Of a stretch of 64,000 nucleotides of DNA, positions 1-10,200 are shown piece by piece (position 1 is the first letter of the stretch; the number at the start of each line of letters is the position of its first letter). The notes below the pieces were generated by a model that saw only the letters and a list, made by a program, of their open reading frames with translations, ran no database searches and was not told the origin of the DNA. The DNA lies in contig BSYQ01000006.1 in NCBI GenBank assembly GCA_030272585.1, positions 5,419,001 through 5,483,000 of the forward strand. The letters are read 5' to 3'. The stretch is from Bryopsis sp. KO-2023. Its lineage: Eukaryota > Chlorophyta > Ulvophyceae > Bryopsidales > Bryopsidaceae. Position numbers and translations under genes: made by a program.

Positions 1-553
1 CGACAAACGGTGTACCAAATGCGGCAAATTCGGCCACATCGCCAGGCACTGCAATTCACATCGTCCACAGAACGCAGACACACCCTCCAACTGGCGAACA
101 TCCCAACCGAAAGTGCAAGCAGTCGGCAATGGTGATATGATTTCGCCAAAACAGACACACCTTCACACCCCTATTACCCTGAACGGTGTTACTATCACAA
201 AATGCCTCATCGACACTGGTGCAGAAGCTAATATCATTCCACTGACCGATTGCATTCGACATGGATTCGCTTATGACAAGTGCTCCCAGCAGGACTCGCT
301 CGTTGGTTTCAATGGATCCAAATCCCCCATCGCAGGAAGTGTCACTATGGAAACGTCTGTCGGACCTATGACTCAACCAGCCCAGATTCCATTCAAGATA
401 TCTGCTAATGTTGGGCAGGTGATTCTGGGGTACCCAGGATTACAACAAGTTGGGTTGACAATCAACTGTCAGTCTGGCGAGCTGATGAATAACCAGACAG
501 GCAGATGTGTGAGGTGCACAGTCGTCAGGAAATCGCCTCCAAAAAACTACTAA
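1..553 (+). CDS. Retrotransposon gag C-terminal end and aspartic protease
   Basis: The first bases encode a nucleocapsid-type zinc knuckle with C-x2-C-x4-H-x4-C spacing, followed by a short linker and a retropepsin-like domain with the active-site motif LIDTGAE near base 210. This is the end of the gag/protease reading frame, and its start lies left of the window. It overlaps the next reading frame by about 50 bases in a different frame. That arrangement is common in this family and is handled there by ribosomal frameshifting. Inside the element the protease would free the structural and enzymatic proteins from the polyprotein. This is a fossil-type mobile element part, not a host gene. Confidence 0.88.
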   Translation, partial: DKRCTKCGKFGHIARHCNSHRPQNADTPSNWRTSQPKVQAVGNGDMISPKQTHLHTPITLNGVTITKCLIDTGAEANIIPLTDCIRHGFAYDKCSQQDSLVGFNGSKSPIAGSVTMETSVGPMTQPAQIPFKISANVGQVILGYPGLQQVGLTINCQSGELMNNQTGRCVRCTVVRKSPPKNY

Positions 554-3378
554 CGCCCCCGAAAGGGGGCACACTAACCCTGAATCAGCTTTGGCCACTA
601 GAATCAGGACCAGGAGTTCATTCGAGGAAACAAGACACACTCACTGTACTGGCAGGGAAGTCACATTTTATACCTCCCCTCACCTGGAAGACGCTATATT
701 TGCCTTTCGCTATGTCAGTCATTGGGGGCGTCACTATCACCTCAGCCATCCATCGTACGGGGATCACCTCTGGAATCAGCACCACTGCCACAGGACATCT
801 GCGTGTTGAGGTGTACAACAGTACCACGGAGGTACTTCATTTCACTCCCAGGTCGCAAATGGTCCACCTGACTGGACTGTCAGACTGGCACATACAGAAA
901 TTGGAGTCGCCACCAGAGGATTACACTGTCGCCTCCCTGGTACCCTATCCTGAAACTGCGATCGATGCTGCAACTATCCAAAGAGAGGTGTGCGAGCGTT
1001 TCCCTGATGTCGGCGACCTCAGCGAACATCCCATTATTCCACCGATGGCCCAACTGCAAGTTGAACTGCGGGATTTACCCCATGTCACACCCACGGAGAA
1101 TGGAAGTCGGACACAGTACAGCATGGACTCAGTGTCCGACAGGCGAGCCGTGCAAACACTTTTGGATGAGTACGAACACAAGGGCTACATCCAATCAGTC
1201 ACGCCATCGGATTCTGTATATTTAAATCCTCTGCTGCCAGTACGTAAGCCTAACAACACGTACAGGCTGACTAACGATTTCAGAAAGCTCAACGCATATT
1301 TCAGACAGGGATCGCCTCCTAATACAGAGACGAATGACACATGGCGTGCCATGTACGACATAGACCCTTCGTGGAAATATCTATGTCGCATTGATCTCAA
1401 AGACGCCTTCTTTTCGATCCCGATCTCCGAGGATCTATCAAGATTCTGTGGATTCACATGGGGTCCTCGGAGATATATTTGGAAGCGACTACCGCAGGGT
1501 TTTTTATGGTCGTCCGTGCTATTTGCAGAACGTACTGCACATGTGCTGAGAGGACTCGACTGCATCCAGTACGCTGATGATGTACTGGTGGGTGCCTCTA
1601 GTCGCCAAGACTTATTGCAGGGAGTTCTACAGGTCTATGACCGACTGAATCAGTACGGGATGAAAGTAAATAACGAAAAGGTAATATGGTTAACCGAGGA
1701 AATCACTTTCCTCGGCTACCGAATCAAGAATGGGCGATGGGATTTGGGGCCCTATTTGGAGGAAAAGTGTGACCAACTCGGACAAGTACAATCAGTAAAA
1801 GATCTTCAACGAATCATTGGAATTATCTCATACTGCCGAAGGGCTATTCCGAATGTTGAGGTACTGCTTGCGCCGCTGCGCGCGCATCTGCGTACAGCAA
1901 TGGAACGAGGCAAGGTAGATTGGAAGCTAGTAACTGAAGAATCGCACGGTATCGTGCGCTCCACCATGCAGCGCCAACGACAGCTACTGACTACAGGAAC
2001 TACACCTAAGTCGTTTACTCTCGAAAGCGACTGGTCGTCAGGATTTGCAGGATACATGCTTTTTATGCATCCGACCGACACCCAGCACTTCGACGCTAAC
2101 GTGGTGGACATGGGGAGTGCGGTCATGGCTTTACCCACGTCTAGCTATTTGGGCGAGCTGAAAGCTTTAATTTGGGCATGCAAAAAAACACGCCCAATGC
2201 GTGGCGACATACACACAGACATCAAAACGGACAACTGTGCGTTGGCCTCCAAACTACAAGCTGGTGCGATCACAACAACTGACGTCAGAGAAGCTCGCCT
2301 TCTGGGCTGGTTTTTTCAGAACGAAGCTCACTCCACTGTCACCTTTGTGCCTGGCACCGATAACATTGGTGCGGATTTACTCTCTCGCCCACACAAAGCG
2401 ACCTCCAGTCACACTATCAATGCGCTGCAGCCAACTACTGAAACTATCCCCGAGGATATCTGGAACGTGATCCATCAAGGTCACCCAAGCGCAGATGGCA
2501 CATGGCGACGAGCTCGACTCCTGGGTTTCCCCTATTCACGATCAACAATCGCCAGTAAGATCTGCACCTGTGCACCATGCCAACAATTTGCAACCCTCAC
2601 CCTCCGCACACCTTATGGAAGCTCGCCCACACCCATGCGACCCAACGCTATCATCTCCATCGACCACATTGGGCCACTGCCTACCATCGACGGCTATCGC
2701 TATGTGGCCCTCATCATTGACCACCTCACTCGGTATATTCAGGTCACACCTACAAAAAGTACAGGAGCCACTGAGGTAGTCTCTGCCCTGCAACACTGGA
2801 ACGACACTCGAGGACGTTTTCAAACCATTATGTGTGATAATGCTGCATCATTCCGCGGCAGAATTTTCAACTTATGGCTGGCTGACAACAATATCGCTTT
2901 GATTATGACGCCTCCACACCTCCACCGAGCACATGGAATATGTGAACGCGCCAACAGGAATTTCCTGGAGCGCACAAGGCGGATTCTCGCTGATGAAAAA
3001 CATGGACGCTGGACGGATGTGCTGCCCCAGGCTGCTGCAGCCTGCAATGATATGGTCAATCGCATCACGGGAGACACCCCCCGCCGTTTCTGGAACGCAA
3101 GTGAAGCAGCCTGGGCTGCCGCCCACACCAACATGGCTCACTCCCGCGCTCTTGTCAACAAAACTCGGACAGGGACCCCCAAACGCTGGCGCCTAGGAGC
3201 TCAAGTGTGGATTTATGACATGCGCCACACAGGCGCGCTTCGTGGAAAGTTTCGACCTCGCTGGCTCGGACCTGGACGAATTGCCCACCAACTCTCAGAA
3301 ACGAGGTGGGAGGTCAACATGCATGATGGCCGGCGTGTCACCATGCATGCCGACTACATGCGAGAATACGAACTCTGA
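505..3378 (+). CDS. Retrotransposon pol: reverse transcriptase, RNase H, integrase
   Basis: This 957-residue open frame carries the enzymes of the element. Reverse transcriptase shows the conserved DLKDAFFSIPI block, an LPQGF block and a YADD catalytic box near base 1570. RNase H follows at about 2020-2390. The integrase starts with an HHCC-type zinc finger (HQGHPSADG then CTCAPC, about 2470-2580). Its core has D in DHIGPLP, D in MCDNAASF and E in ICERANRNF, and the C terminus is basic. LPQG with YADD is unusual for typical Ty3/gypsy elements, which mostly have PFGL and YLDD, so this may be a divergent lineage. The frame ends at TGA at 3376-3378, followed by A-rich sequence. Confidence 0.93.
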   Translation: MCEVHSRQEIASKKLLTPPKGGTLTLNQLWPLESGPGVHSRKQDTLTVLAGKSHFIPPLTWKTLYLPFAMSVIGGVTITSAIHRTGITSGISTTATGHLRVEVYNSTTEVLHFTPRSQMVHLTGLSDWHIQKLESPPEDYTVASLVPYPETAIDAATIQREVCERFPDVGDLSEHPIIPPMAQLQVELRDLPHVTPTENGSRTQYSMDSVSDRRAVQTLLDEYEHKGYIQSVTPSDSVYLNPLLPVRKPNNTYRLTNDFRKLNAYFRQGSPPNTETNDTWRAMYDIDPSWKYLCRIDLKDAFFSIPISEDLSRFCGFTWGPRRYIWKRLPQGFLWSSVLFAERTAHVLRGLDCIQYADDVLVGASSRQDLLQGVLQVYDRLNQYGMKVNNEKVIWLTEEITFLGYRIKNGRWDLGPYLEEKCDQLGQVQSVKDLQRIIGIISYCRRAIPNVEVLLAPLRAHLRTAMERGKVDWKLVTEESHGIVRSTMQRQRQLLTTGTTPKSFTLESDWSSGFAGYMLFMHPTDTQHFDANVVDMGSAVMALPTSSYLGELKALIWACKKTRPMRGDIHTDIKTDNCALASKLQAGAITTTDVREARLLGWFFQNEAHSTVTFVPGTDNIGADLLSRPHKATSSHTINALQPTTETIPEDIWNVIHQGHPSADGTWRRARLLGFPYSRSTIASKICTCAPCQQFATLTLRTPYGSSPTPMRPNAIISIDHIGPLPTIDGYRYVALIIDHLTRYIQVTPTKSTGATEVVSALQHWNDTRGRFQTIMCDNAASFRGRIFNLWLADNNIALIMTPPHLHRAHGICERANRNFLERTRRILADEKHGRWTDVLPQAAAACNDMVNRITGDTPRRFWNASEAAWAAAHTNMAHSRALVNKTRTGTPKRWRLGAQVWIYDMRHTGALRGKFRPRWLGPGRIAHQLSETRWEVNMHDGRRVTMHADYMREYEL

Positions 3379-3439
3379 GTTGGGTAGGTAAAAAAAAAAA
3401 ACAAAAAAAAACTGTGGACAACTGTGGGGTGCTGTGCCA

Positions 3440-3990
3440 TAGCCATTTATCACTTTCGAACTGGCTTTGGGCTTTCTTTCTTTCCCACTTATGAAGTAAC
3501 TTATTTCTTTATTTTTTTGGAACTGGATTAAGCCTGGGATTTTTCGATTTTTGATACCGCTTTTTTCGGCTTCGCACTGGGATTAAGGTGTCGGTTTGGG
3601 CATCGACTGTTATTGGGTTTTTTATTTTTCCTATTTTCGCCCTAGTCTGGATCTCTTTCTTTTTTCGAACTGGCTTTCGCCATTTTTTTCCGCACTGGGT
3701 GTGCGTTTCTTTAAAGTTCGAACTCAATTGGGGCTGCTGTGGGTTTGCTGGGTTTTGGTTTTTCTATTTTCGAACTGCAATTGGGCTTTCGCTATTGCCC
3801 AATAGGTTTTGCTTTTTCTTTTTGGGCGAGCTGCCATAGCAATTTTTCAATTTCGAACTGGATTTGGGCTTTCTTTCTTTCCCCAATTATAAAGTAACTT
3901 ATTTCTTTATTTTTTCGACCTGGATTCGGCCTGGGACTCTTCTTTCTTTTCCTTTTCGATTTAGTTTAAGCTTTCTGCCGCTTCGCACTG
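3440..3990 (+). repeat. Degenerate ~100-base repeats in the element's 3' noncoding part
   Basis: A motif close to TTTCGAACTGGNTTTGGGC recurs at about 3457, 3663, 3762 and 3854, so the spacing is about 100 or 200 bases. The first and last copies extend to about 150 bases of similarity: both run through GCTTTCTTTCTTTCC, AAGTAACTTATTTCTTTAT and CTTCGCACTGGG. The whole stretch is T-rich on the plus strand. It lies between the integrase stop and the purine tract at 4103-4115, so it belongs to the element and not to host DNA. No protein is predicted. Retrotransposons can carry such satellite-like arrays in untranslated parts. Confidence 0.75.
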
Positions 3991-4116
3991 GGTTTGGGGT
4001 TCTTTTTTCTTTTCTTTTTCTTCCCTATTTTTCCTTTTTCTTTTTTCTTTTTTCGGAGTTCTACAGCTCCAGGTGGGTGGGCCCATGTTGTTAAACCAGG
4101 TTGATAAAGGGGGAGT

Positions 4117-4425
4117 TGTGAGTATAGATGGTGGTATGGGACATTAATCTGTATGATCGGCACGATTAGAGTCATTTCCGAAGGAAGTGGCGTTTCGTCT
4201 AACGACAGAAACTAGACCTGCGTTTTTCTGGCAAGTGGCGTTTCGCCTGAACAGTTAGGATAAAAGGGAACTTCGGGAAGGAAAGAGTAGAGTGTTTGTA
4301 AAAGACTGTATTACAAGGATCGGGTTGGAAAGTCCCCGATCAAGTCTCGCCATACATAACAGGTTCGCGTCCCCCCTGCGAACGAGGCAATCTACAAGCA
4401 CACTTTCAACACTCCAAGTGCAACA
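4117..4425 (+). repeat. Probable 3' LTR of the retrotransposon
   Basis: A purine tract (AAAGGGGGAG, ending at 4115) is followed by TGTGAGTATAG at about 4117, and a plausible TG...CA unit ends at 4425 (an earlier end at 4411 also fits). Inside are a TATA-like TAAAAG near 4261 and an imperfect direct repeat of AGTGGCGTTTCGYCTRA at about 4185 and 4234, which could be regulatory. Boundaries are inferred, because the partner LTR and the target-site duplication are not both visible. Confidence 0.55.
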
Positions 4426-5068
4426 GAAAAGAAGTCGAGGAAAAAAACCATGTAAAATTCGATAGTTTTTGGAAGTCCGGTTGGTTATTTTAGAGTTTGA
4501 GGATGGGGTTTTAACGCCGGTTTCAACAACCCAAAAGAAAAGCAGCAGTTTTCATAGCGAGAAGAAATCTTCGATTCTGCGTCTGACGGAGCAACGCAAG
4601 AATACAACTTTCACATGCAAATACATACCCACAATGACAACCGCCAGCCAAGGTTGGGAACAACGGAAGAGTATTATTGTTGTTGTGTATTATTGTTGTT
4701 GTTGTTGTTGTTGTTGTTGGTTCTGTGGCTTCTGCGTGTGTAACTTCAATGTTATTTCGCGGTTTTGAGGAGTTATGGAACTCGTTTTGAGGGGGCGTTG
4801 TGGGGTGTAGAAGTAGAAAATCCATCTGGGTGGTTTTCTTCGGTTAGACCGATTGATCATTTCTCATTTTGACTTTGACGGATCCACGCCTGTCGACACC
4901 TCATCACACCGCTCGCCCCTCCAACACGGACCAGAACATAAACCAGTTCACAGTTCCTTTTAGCCAGTATTCTCAGCTTTTAAGATATCCCTGTTCTCCA
5001 CTCGGTGCCCACAGTTGTTCGCTTCGCTTCACTCGCTGCCTTCCCTTTCTACGTAAATACTTGCAAAT
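4426..5068. other. Intergenic: retrotransposon end to carbonic anhydrase start
   Basis: No convincing gene. It contains a TTG trinucleotide repeat (4692-4720) and probably the promoter and 5' UTR of the carbonic anhydrase gene. Short frames on both strands show no recognisable domain. Confidence 0.5.
4692..4720 (+). repeat. (TTG)n trinucleotide microsatellite
   Basis: About nine TTG units lie in tandem, preceded by a shorter interrupted TTG stretch. It is a simple-sequence repeat between the retrotransposon and the carbonic anhydrase gene. Confidence 0.9.
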
Positions 5069-6476
5069 ATGAGCGGAGTCAATGGTGTTGAGAAGCTCCT
5101 CCAGAACAACAGGTAGAGTCCGAATGCATGCGCAAAACTTCGCTCTACTTCAACCTATCATACGTTGAACACCCCTTGTTCTGTTTCTGCGTGCGTCGTC
5201 GTTCAGAGGGTCTGCGGATAGGCTGTATATTATTACGCCACTGTTACTGAATATGCTCTTTTTTTGGGGTCGTTCTACAGCGAATGGGCAGAGAAGGTGA
5301 GCGCTCACAACCCTGGGTTCTTTCCTGAACTCGCCAAGGGCCAAACGCCGGAGTACCTGTGGATTGGATGCGCTGACTCTCGCGTTGTGGTAGGTGCCTC
5401 TTCAAAGTCCGCTTAAAACTCTACAACTATAGTTCCTCGCCTCCGTGAAATGCTTTCAATACCCCCCCCCCCTCCCCTGCATGCAGAATAGCGGTTGAGA
5501 ACCGATAGTAAATATAGGTTGTTCGGGGGCGGTCGTTTTCTTCGTAAGCCACTGTTGTACCGACGGCTTTGGTCGAGTTGTTTTTCGAACCCCTCCGCGT
5601 TTTCCTCACCGTTGTCTGTCTGAAACCTTGGACACCGTTTTTGGACGTTCTGTGTTTTGTCGCATTTAATGTTTTCGTTCAGTGCCTCTCCTAGTTCGTG
5701 GATTGTTTTTTTCACGTGCTGATTGTGGATGTTTTTTTGTATCTGCAGACAAACTTCGTCACTGGCACCAAGCCCGGTGATGTTTTCTGTCACAGGAATG
5801 TGGGTAACCTGGTGCTCCACACAGACATGAACTGCATGAGCGCCTTGGAGTACTCTGTCCTGCACTTGAAGGTCAAGCATGTGATCGTGTGCGGCCACTA
5901 CGGATGCGGAGCAGTCAATGCCTCCTTGACCCTCCCACAGAAATCCTCCGGAGTGGTCAACTGCTGGATTGCACACATCAGGGATGTCCGTAATGCCCAC
6001 GCCGAGCAGCTGAAGAACATGGCCCCGGAAGAAAAACTCCCATTGTAAGCATGACGAACAATTCACTTCCGATCCATGCTTTTGCCGGAAACACCTGATT
6101 CACGTTTTTGGTGAAACGCTAGGCAATAGAAACGTTACGGTAGTTTTTGAATTGCAGCATGGCTGAATTCGATGTGTCGATTTGATCTGACCGGTTTTGG
6201 GGATGGTGGTTCTGCAGCATGTGTGAAGCAAACGCCATTCGTCAGGCATTCAATGTGTGCACTGCCCCTGCTATCCAAGCAGCCTGGGCGGGTGGCCAAG
6301 AGGTGTACGTACATGCTCTGGTGTTCGACTTGGCCACAGGAAAGCTCAAGAGGTTGGCAGGCCCCATCTCCAGTTTGCAGCAAGCTGCCGATGCGGAGGC
6401 TGGCCACGCCAAGCACACCGCAGGCCAAATCTCCAAGGATTTGGCTGATGTGCTGTCCTTTGAGTCGACCATGTAA
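5069..6476 (+). CDS. Beta-class carbonic anhydrase
   Basis: Zinc enzyme interconverting CO2 and bicarbonate. I read four exons: 5069-5112, 5281-5389, 5749-6044 and 6218-6476. They join in frame to 235 residues, the usual size for a beta-CA. The active-site signature CADSR is at residues 45-49 (Cys45 ligand, Asp47-Arg49 dyad) and the second zinc site HYGCG is at 101-105 (His101, Cys104). The strand GDVFCHRNVGNLV is also typical. The start has no obvious signal or transit peptide, so the product is probably cytosolic; an upstream targeting exon cannot be excluded. A second possible acceptor just before 6160 gives no open frame. It lies upstream of the Virilizer gene on the same strand, about 770 bases apart, with no sign of shared control. 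Confidence 0.95.
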
Positions 6477-7248
6477 ATATGGAACAGGCGGCCGCATGAC
6501 TGACTTATACTAATCAGGTTGATAGCATGGAGTTTCAGGGATATCTTTATTCTTTAGTTTTCGGGGCAGCAATAGCCATCTGTCCAGAAGCTTGCTGATT
6601 CTTTCAGTCCTGTTTTTTGGATTGACTTTCCCTTTGCAGTTGAGATTTTTTTTGCTGGTTATTGCGGGGGTCATCTGTGGAGCAGTCCGACGAGACACTC
6701 CGCAGTGATTCTTGAGAAATTTCTTTTCTTTTTCTGGACTGAGTGTTCCGAGGGATTTTGTATGATTGGACCGGTGCGCTGGTGCATCTGTTCATTCTGT
6801 AAGAAGACTTGTTCAATTCTTGTGGCTTTTTCTCTAATTTTTTTATTCAGAAAAATGACAGACAGGAATTTCCCCAACCAACAATCATCTTTCAGCGAAA
6901 GATCTTTAAAGCATTGAATCTTCCCCTTGATTTTGTCCTCTGCCAGCAAACCTCCCACCTTCTTTCTTTCAAGTTGGGGAAATTTTACAGAATGGTAGAG
7001 TTTCGAGGTCACTCTTTTCACACTTTATACGAGAAACAAGATTGCGAAAAGCATTGAGAAAAAGTGGATGGTCGGGCACATCGTGTCACAAATTACGTTA
7101 CTTTCGTACGACTCGCGAGAATTGCAGCGACACCATCCCGACACACGTCAGGTTTCTCCTTCCCTGTGTTCAGTTCTTTCTGGTCTCCGCCCAATGAAAC
7201 GGTTTCGTGTGGTGAGCAGCGACAGAGGGTGAATCAGTGCGTCAAAAC
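6477..7248. other. Intergenic: carbonic anhydrase to Virilizer
   Basis: It should hold the carbonic anhydrase 3' UTR and the Virilizer promoter and 5' UTR. Small frames (for example the minus strand at 6671-7021) are lysine/serine-rich with no homology that I recognise. I see no RNA gene or repeat. Confidence 0.5.
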
Positions 7249-10200
7249 ATGGGGGAGTCCGTTGAGCTGTTCCGAACGAGACTTTCATACGAATGCCTGG
7301 GCGACCACGTGGAGGAGGTAGGGGACGCACAGATTCTTTGCGACGAGCAACCCCCCCCTAGAAAAATACGGCACGAGTTTGTGTGCAGGGGGCCGAGTGC
7401 TTTGTCTTTTTTGAAAACTGAGATGCGGGAGTGGCATTGTGTCGAACCGGGTTTAGCTCTTTTCGTCGATTGATTACGTGGTTTCTTTTTTTGTTTGAAA
7501 CTTCTCGTTGTCGTCACGCTTCGTGTCGTTGGCCTGTCGCAAGCTAAGTCCGCAGTTTCAACCGGGACGCTTCATCTTAATTCATTTTCTCTGGCACTGC
7601 GTATAGCTCCTTTCCCTTCGCTTTTTTTGTTTGTTGTGTTTGTGTTTGTTCCAATCGATCTCATCACGAGTGGTCGACATGGTTGTCCTTGGACGCCCTG
7701 TTCCAGTCTCGCCAATCATTTCATTGCGCTTATCACACCGACTTACGTGTCGAACGCGCAGGAGCGCTTTCCTCGCTTCTTGTTTATCTTGTTTTGTGGT
7801 TCTTTTCTGTGTGTAAGGTTCGTTTCGACCAGCCTGTGGGCATCAACGCTTTATATGTTGGGAATGCATGCACTGGAGGTCCTGGAAAAGCCCTTCTCAG
7901 GGCATATGCTAGAGACCTCCACGGTCCGTCTGGGGGAAGGTTTGTTCCATTATGTGCAGCCACTGTCCCTTGCCCGGAAGATGGATTCAACATGGTTGAG
8001 ACTGAGGTAGGGGCAGTTTTACTGCTCGACTTTCCACCCCCCACCCCCTTCCTTTTCAAAATCTTGTAGAAAAATGCTAAAAATAGAATTAGAAAAAGGA
8101 AATTGAGATCCATGTTGGGAATGGGGTCGCTAGAAATTTGAGAAATTCTGGAGGGTGGGGTTTTTGCCGGTGTGTTCTTGAATGTGTGTTCGTTTTTTTT
8201 TTTTTTTTAAATTGTGCGGATGGAATGAAAAGTGAAATATCGATGTGCAGGACTTGGTCACAGATTGCATGATTTTGAGGGGGCGTTACGAAAGGGTGGA
8301 TATTCGAGTTCGTGGATTTTGTCTCAGCGAGCCACCGGTTGAAGAAAGCGAGGTAAAAAGGGAATAATGGATATTTGCTGGTTATATTTTCTGGGTGATT
8401 TTTGCAAGAATTTTGACAGGGCTATTTATTTTTATTTATTAGTGTTCAATTACTTTAATCACAGAGAAAAACTTTTAAGATATTTCCTTTGGAAAGGACT
8501 TTGGGGCGAATCCTCGCCACAAGCGAAACCATCTTTCTTTTTAGTCTGTAGATTGAAAACTGGAGCACGTGTTTCTGCGCAGGATCCATGCGATGAGGTG
8601 CTTGCACTTCAGCCACTCGATTTTCCGAGAATTGCACCCCCAGAAAAGCACCCAAATCATTTGCGGGTGAACGACCCTCGCCTGGTTTACATGGATGGAT
8701 TTCCCGGCCCGGTGCAAGATGCCCTGTGGGCTTTGGTTGGATTTGGCCATGCTGAAATGAAAGGGAGGGCTATCGACATGGAACCGCCTGAAGATTCTGT
8801 CAGGGAGATTCGGGCAGCAGCTGATATGCTGTGTCGAGCCCTTGGTGAATCTTTTACTGATTGCCATGCAGGTAATATATATACACCTGTACATATATGG
8901 GGGGGTGGGGGGGGGGTGCTAGTTCAATATTTCAGGTTATAAAAAACTGTATTAATTGAATTAAATCGTCCTTTGAAAGTTGAAAAAATCACTAAATTCG
9001 CTCCGATTTAACTGAAGTATTGGGCTTTTTCACTGGTTTGCCCCCAAAACAGGCTACCTTGCTTTGTCATTATCACAAGGTTTTTATGCTGGCTTTGGTG
9101 GGGCAATCATTGGGCCGCTCGTTGGTTTCTATATATATTGCATCAGTTGATTGGAGGTCAGGTAATGATGGTGCCGAAAATTTGAATTTTGATTTCGTAG
9201 GTGAGAAACTGGAACATGTTGCGACCAGCAGTTCTGGGCCGAGCGAATATATGGATGGATTCCATGCTGAAATAGCAGAGGTATTTTTTATTTTTTGCAA
9301 AACGTGGCTGTTTTTCTTTGGCAAATGCAAAGAAGCGAAGTGTGCTCCACAGTTTTTGGTGACTTTTTGTCGAGGATTTTATATATTTCCAAATGATCTG
9401 GCTCTAACAGAGCCCTAATTTCTTGGCAAACAATATAATATTTTTTGCATTTCAATCAACGGACTCTTTCGCTTTTTTTTCTCTTTGTTTTATTATGCAA
9501 TCTCACCCAGAATGACTAATCAAATATACATTTGTTCGTTTATTCGTTTTTTTATTCGATTAACTTTTTTTTTTTTTTGGGGGGGGGGGGTCACAGTTGA
9601 GTGTGAGGTGGTGTGAATTGCTTGCTATTCTGGGGGATAGACGAAATGCTTTGGACCTCAACAAGGGAATGACAGGGCTGGCACTCGCAGTGGTGCTGTG
9701 CTGTTATCGGGAAACCGCCGTTCATTTCCTAGCAAAGGGTGGTGTCAAAGCTTTGGCTGGTAGGCAAAATGGCAAAATAAAAAGAGAAAGAAAATAACCT
9801 CAACCAGATGCAACCAGTCGAAACACTTTGACGTGCTGATCATTCGTGTGCTGCTCGACAAACAGCCGCTTTCCACGTGCGCGGAGCGACAGCATTGATG
9901 GTCAGATATTTGTCATGTGCATGCGAAATGATCACTTTGGCGACTGGACCTTTGGGCTGTGCTGCTTTGCTGGGGTGGTGGTGTCTGCCAGATAACCCCT
10001 CGCCAAGTCAAAATGCCGATCGGCCAGCCAATGAGGAAGAAACGGATGTTATCCACGTGCCAGGGATTCTGCAAGTGAAGGTGAAAAGGAAGGAAGGTCA
10101 AGATGCCGGTGGGAAAGAGGCCCCAGGTATGACTGGGTGGAAATCAAGCATTTCCTTCGAAATATCTTTATAAAGTTTTTGTGGGGTCTGCGAATCGAGG

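Larger units (their letters stand above)
1..4425 (+). mobile_element. LTR retrotransposon, 3' portion (Ty3/gypsy-related)
   Basis: The window opens inside an LTR retrotransposon. In order it shows a CCHC zinc knuckle, an aspartic protease, reverse transcriptase, RNase H, a zinc-binding and DDE integrase, a T-rich repeat-bearing 3' noncoding stretch, a purine tract and a probable 3' LTR. The protease-RT-RH-integrase order is that of Ty3/gypsy (Metaviridae) and retroviruses, not of copia. No chromodomain is visible at the integrase C terminus. The 5' LTR and most of gag lie outside the window. The visible coding part is open throughout, so I see no breaks and the element looks young or whole here. 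Its age cannot be set without the other LTR. Confidence 0.93.

Noticed and set aside
4678-4720. Poly-amino-acid coding from the TTG repeat
   Set aside because: The surrounding frame has no other support; simple-sequence repeat in intergenic DNA.
5413-6066. 217-codon minus-strand frame
   Set aside because: Lies antisense to the carbonic anhydrase exon and intron; no domain, and the plus-strand gene explains the open frame.
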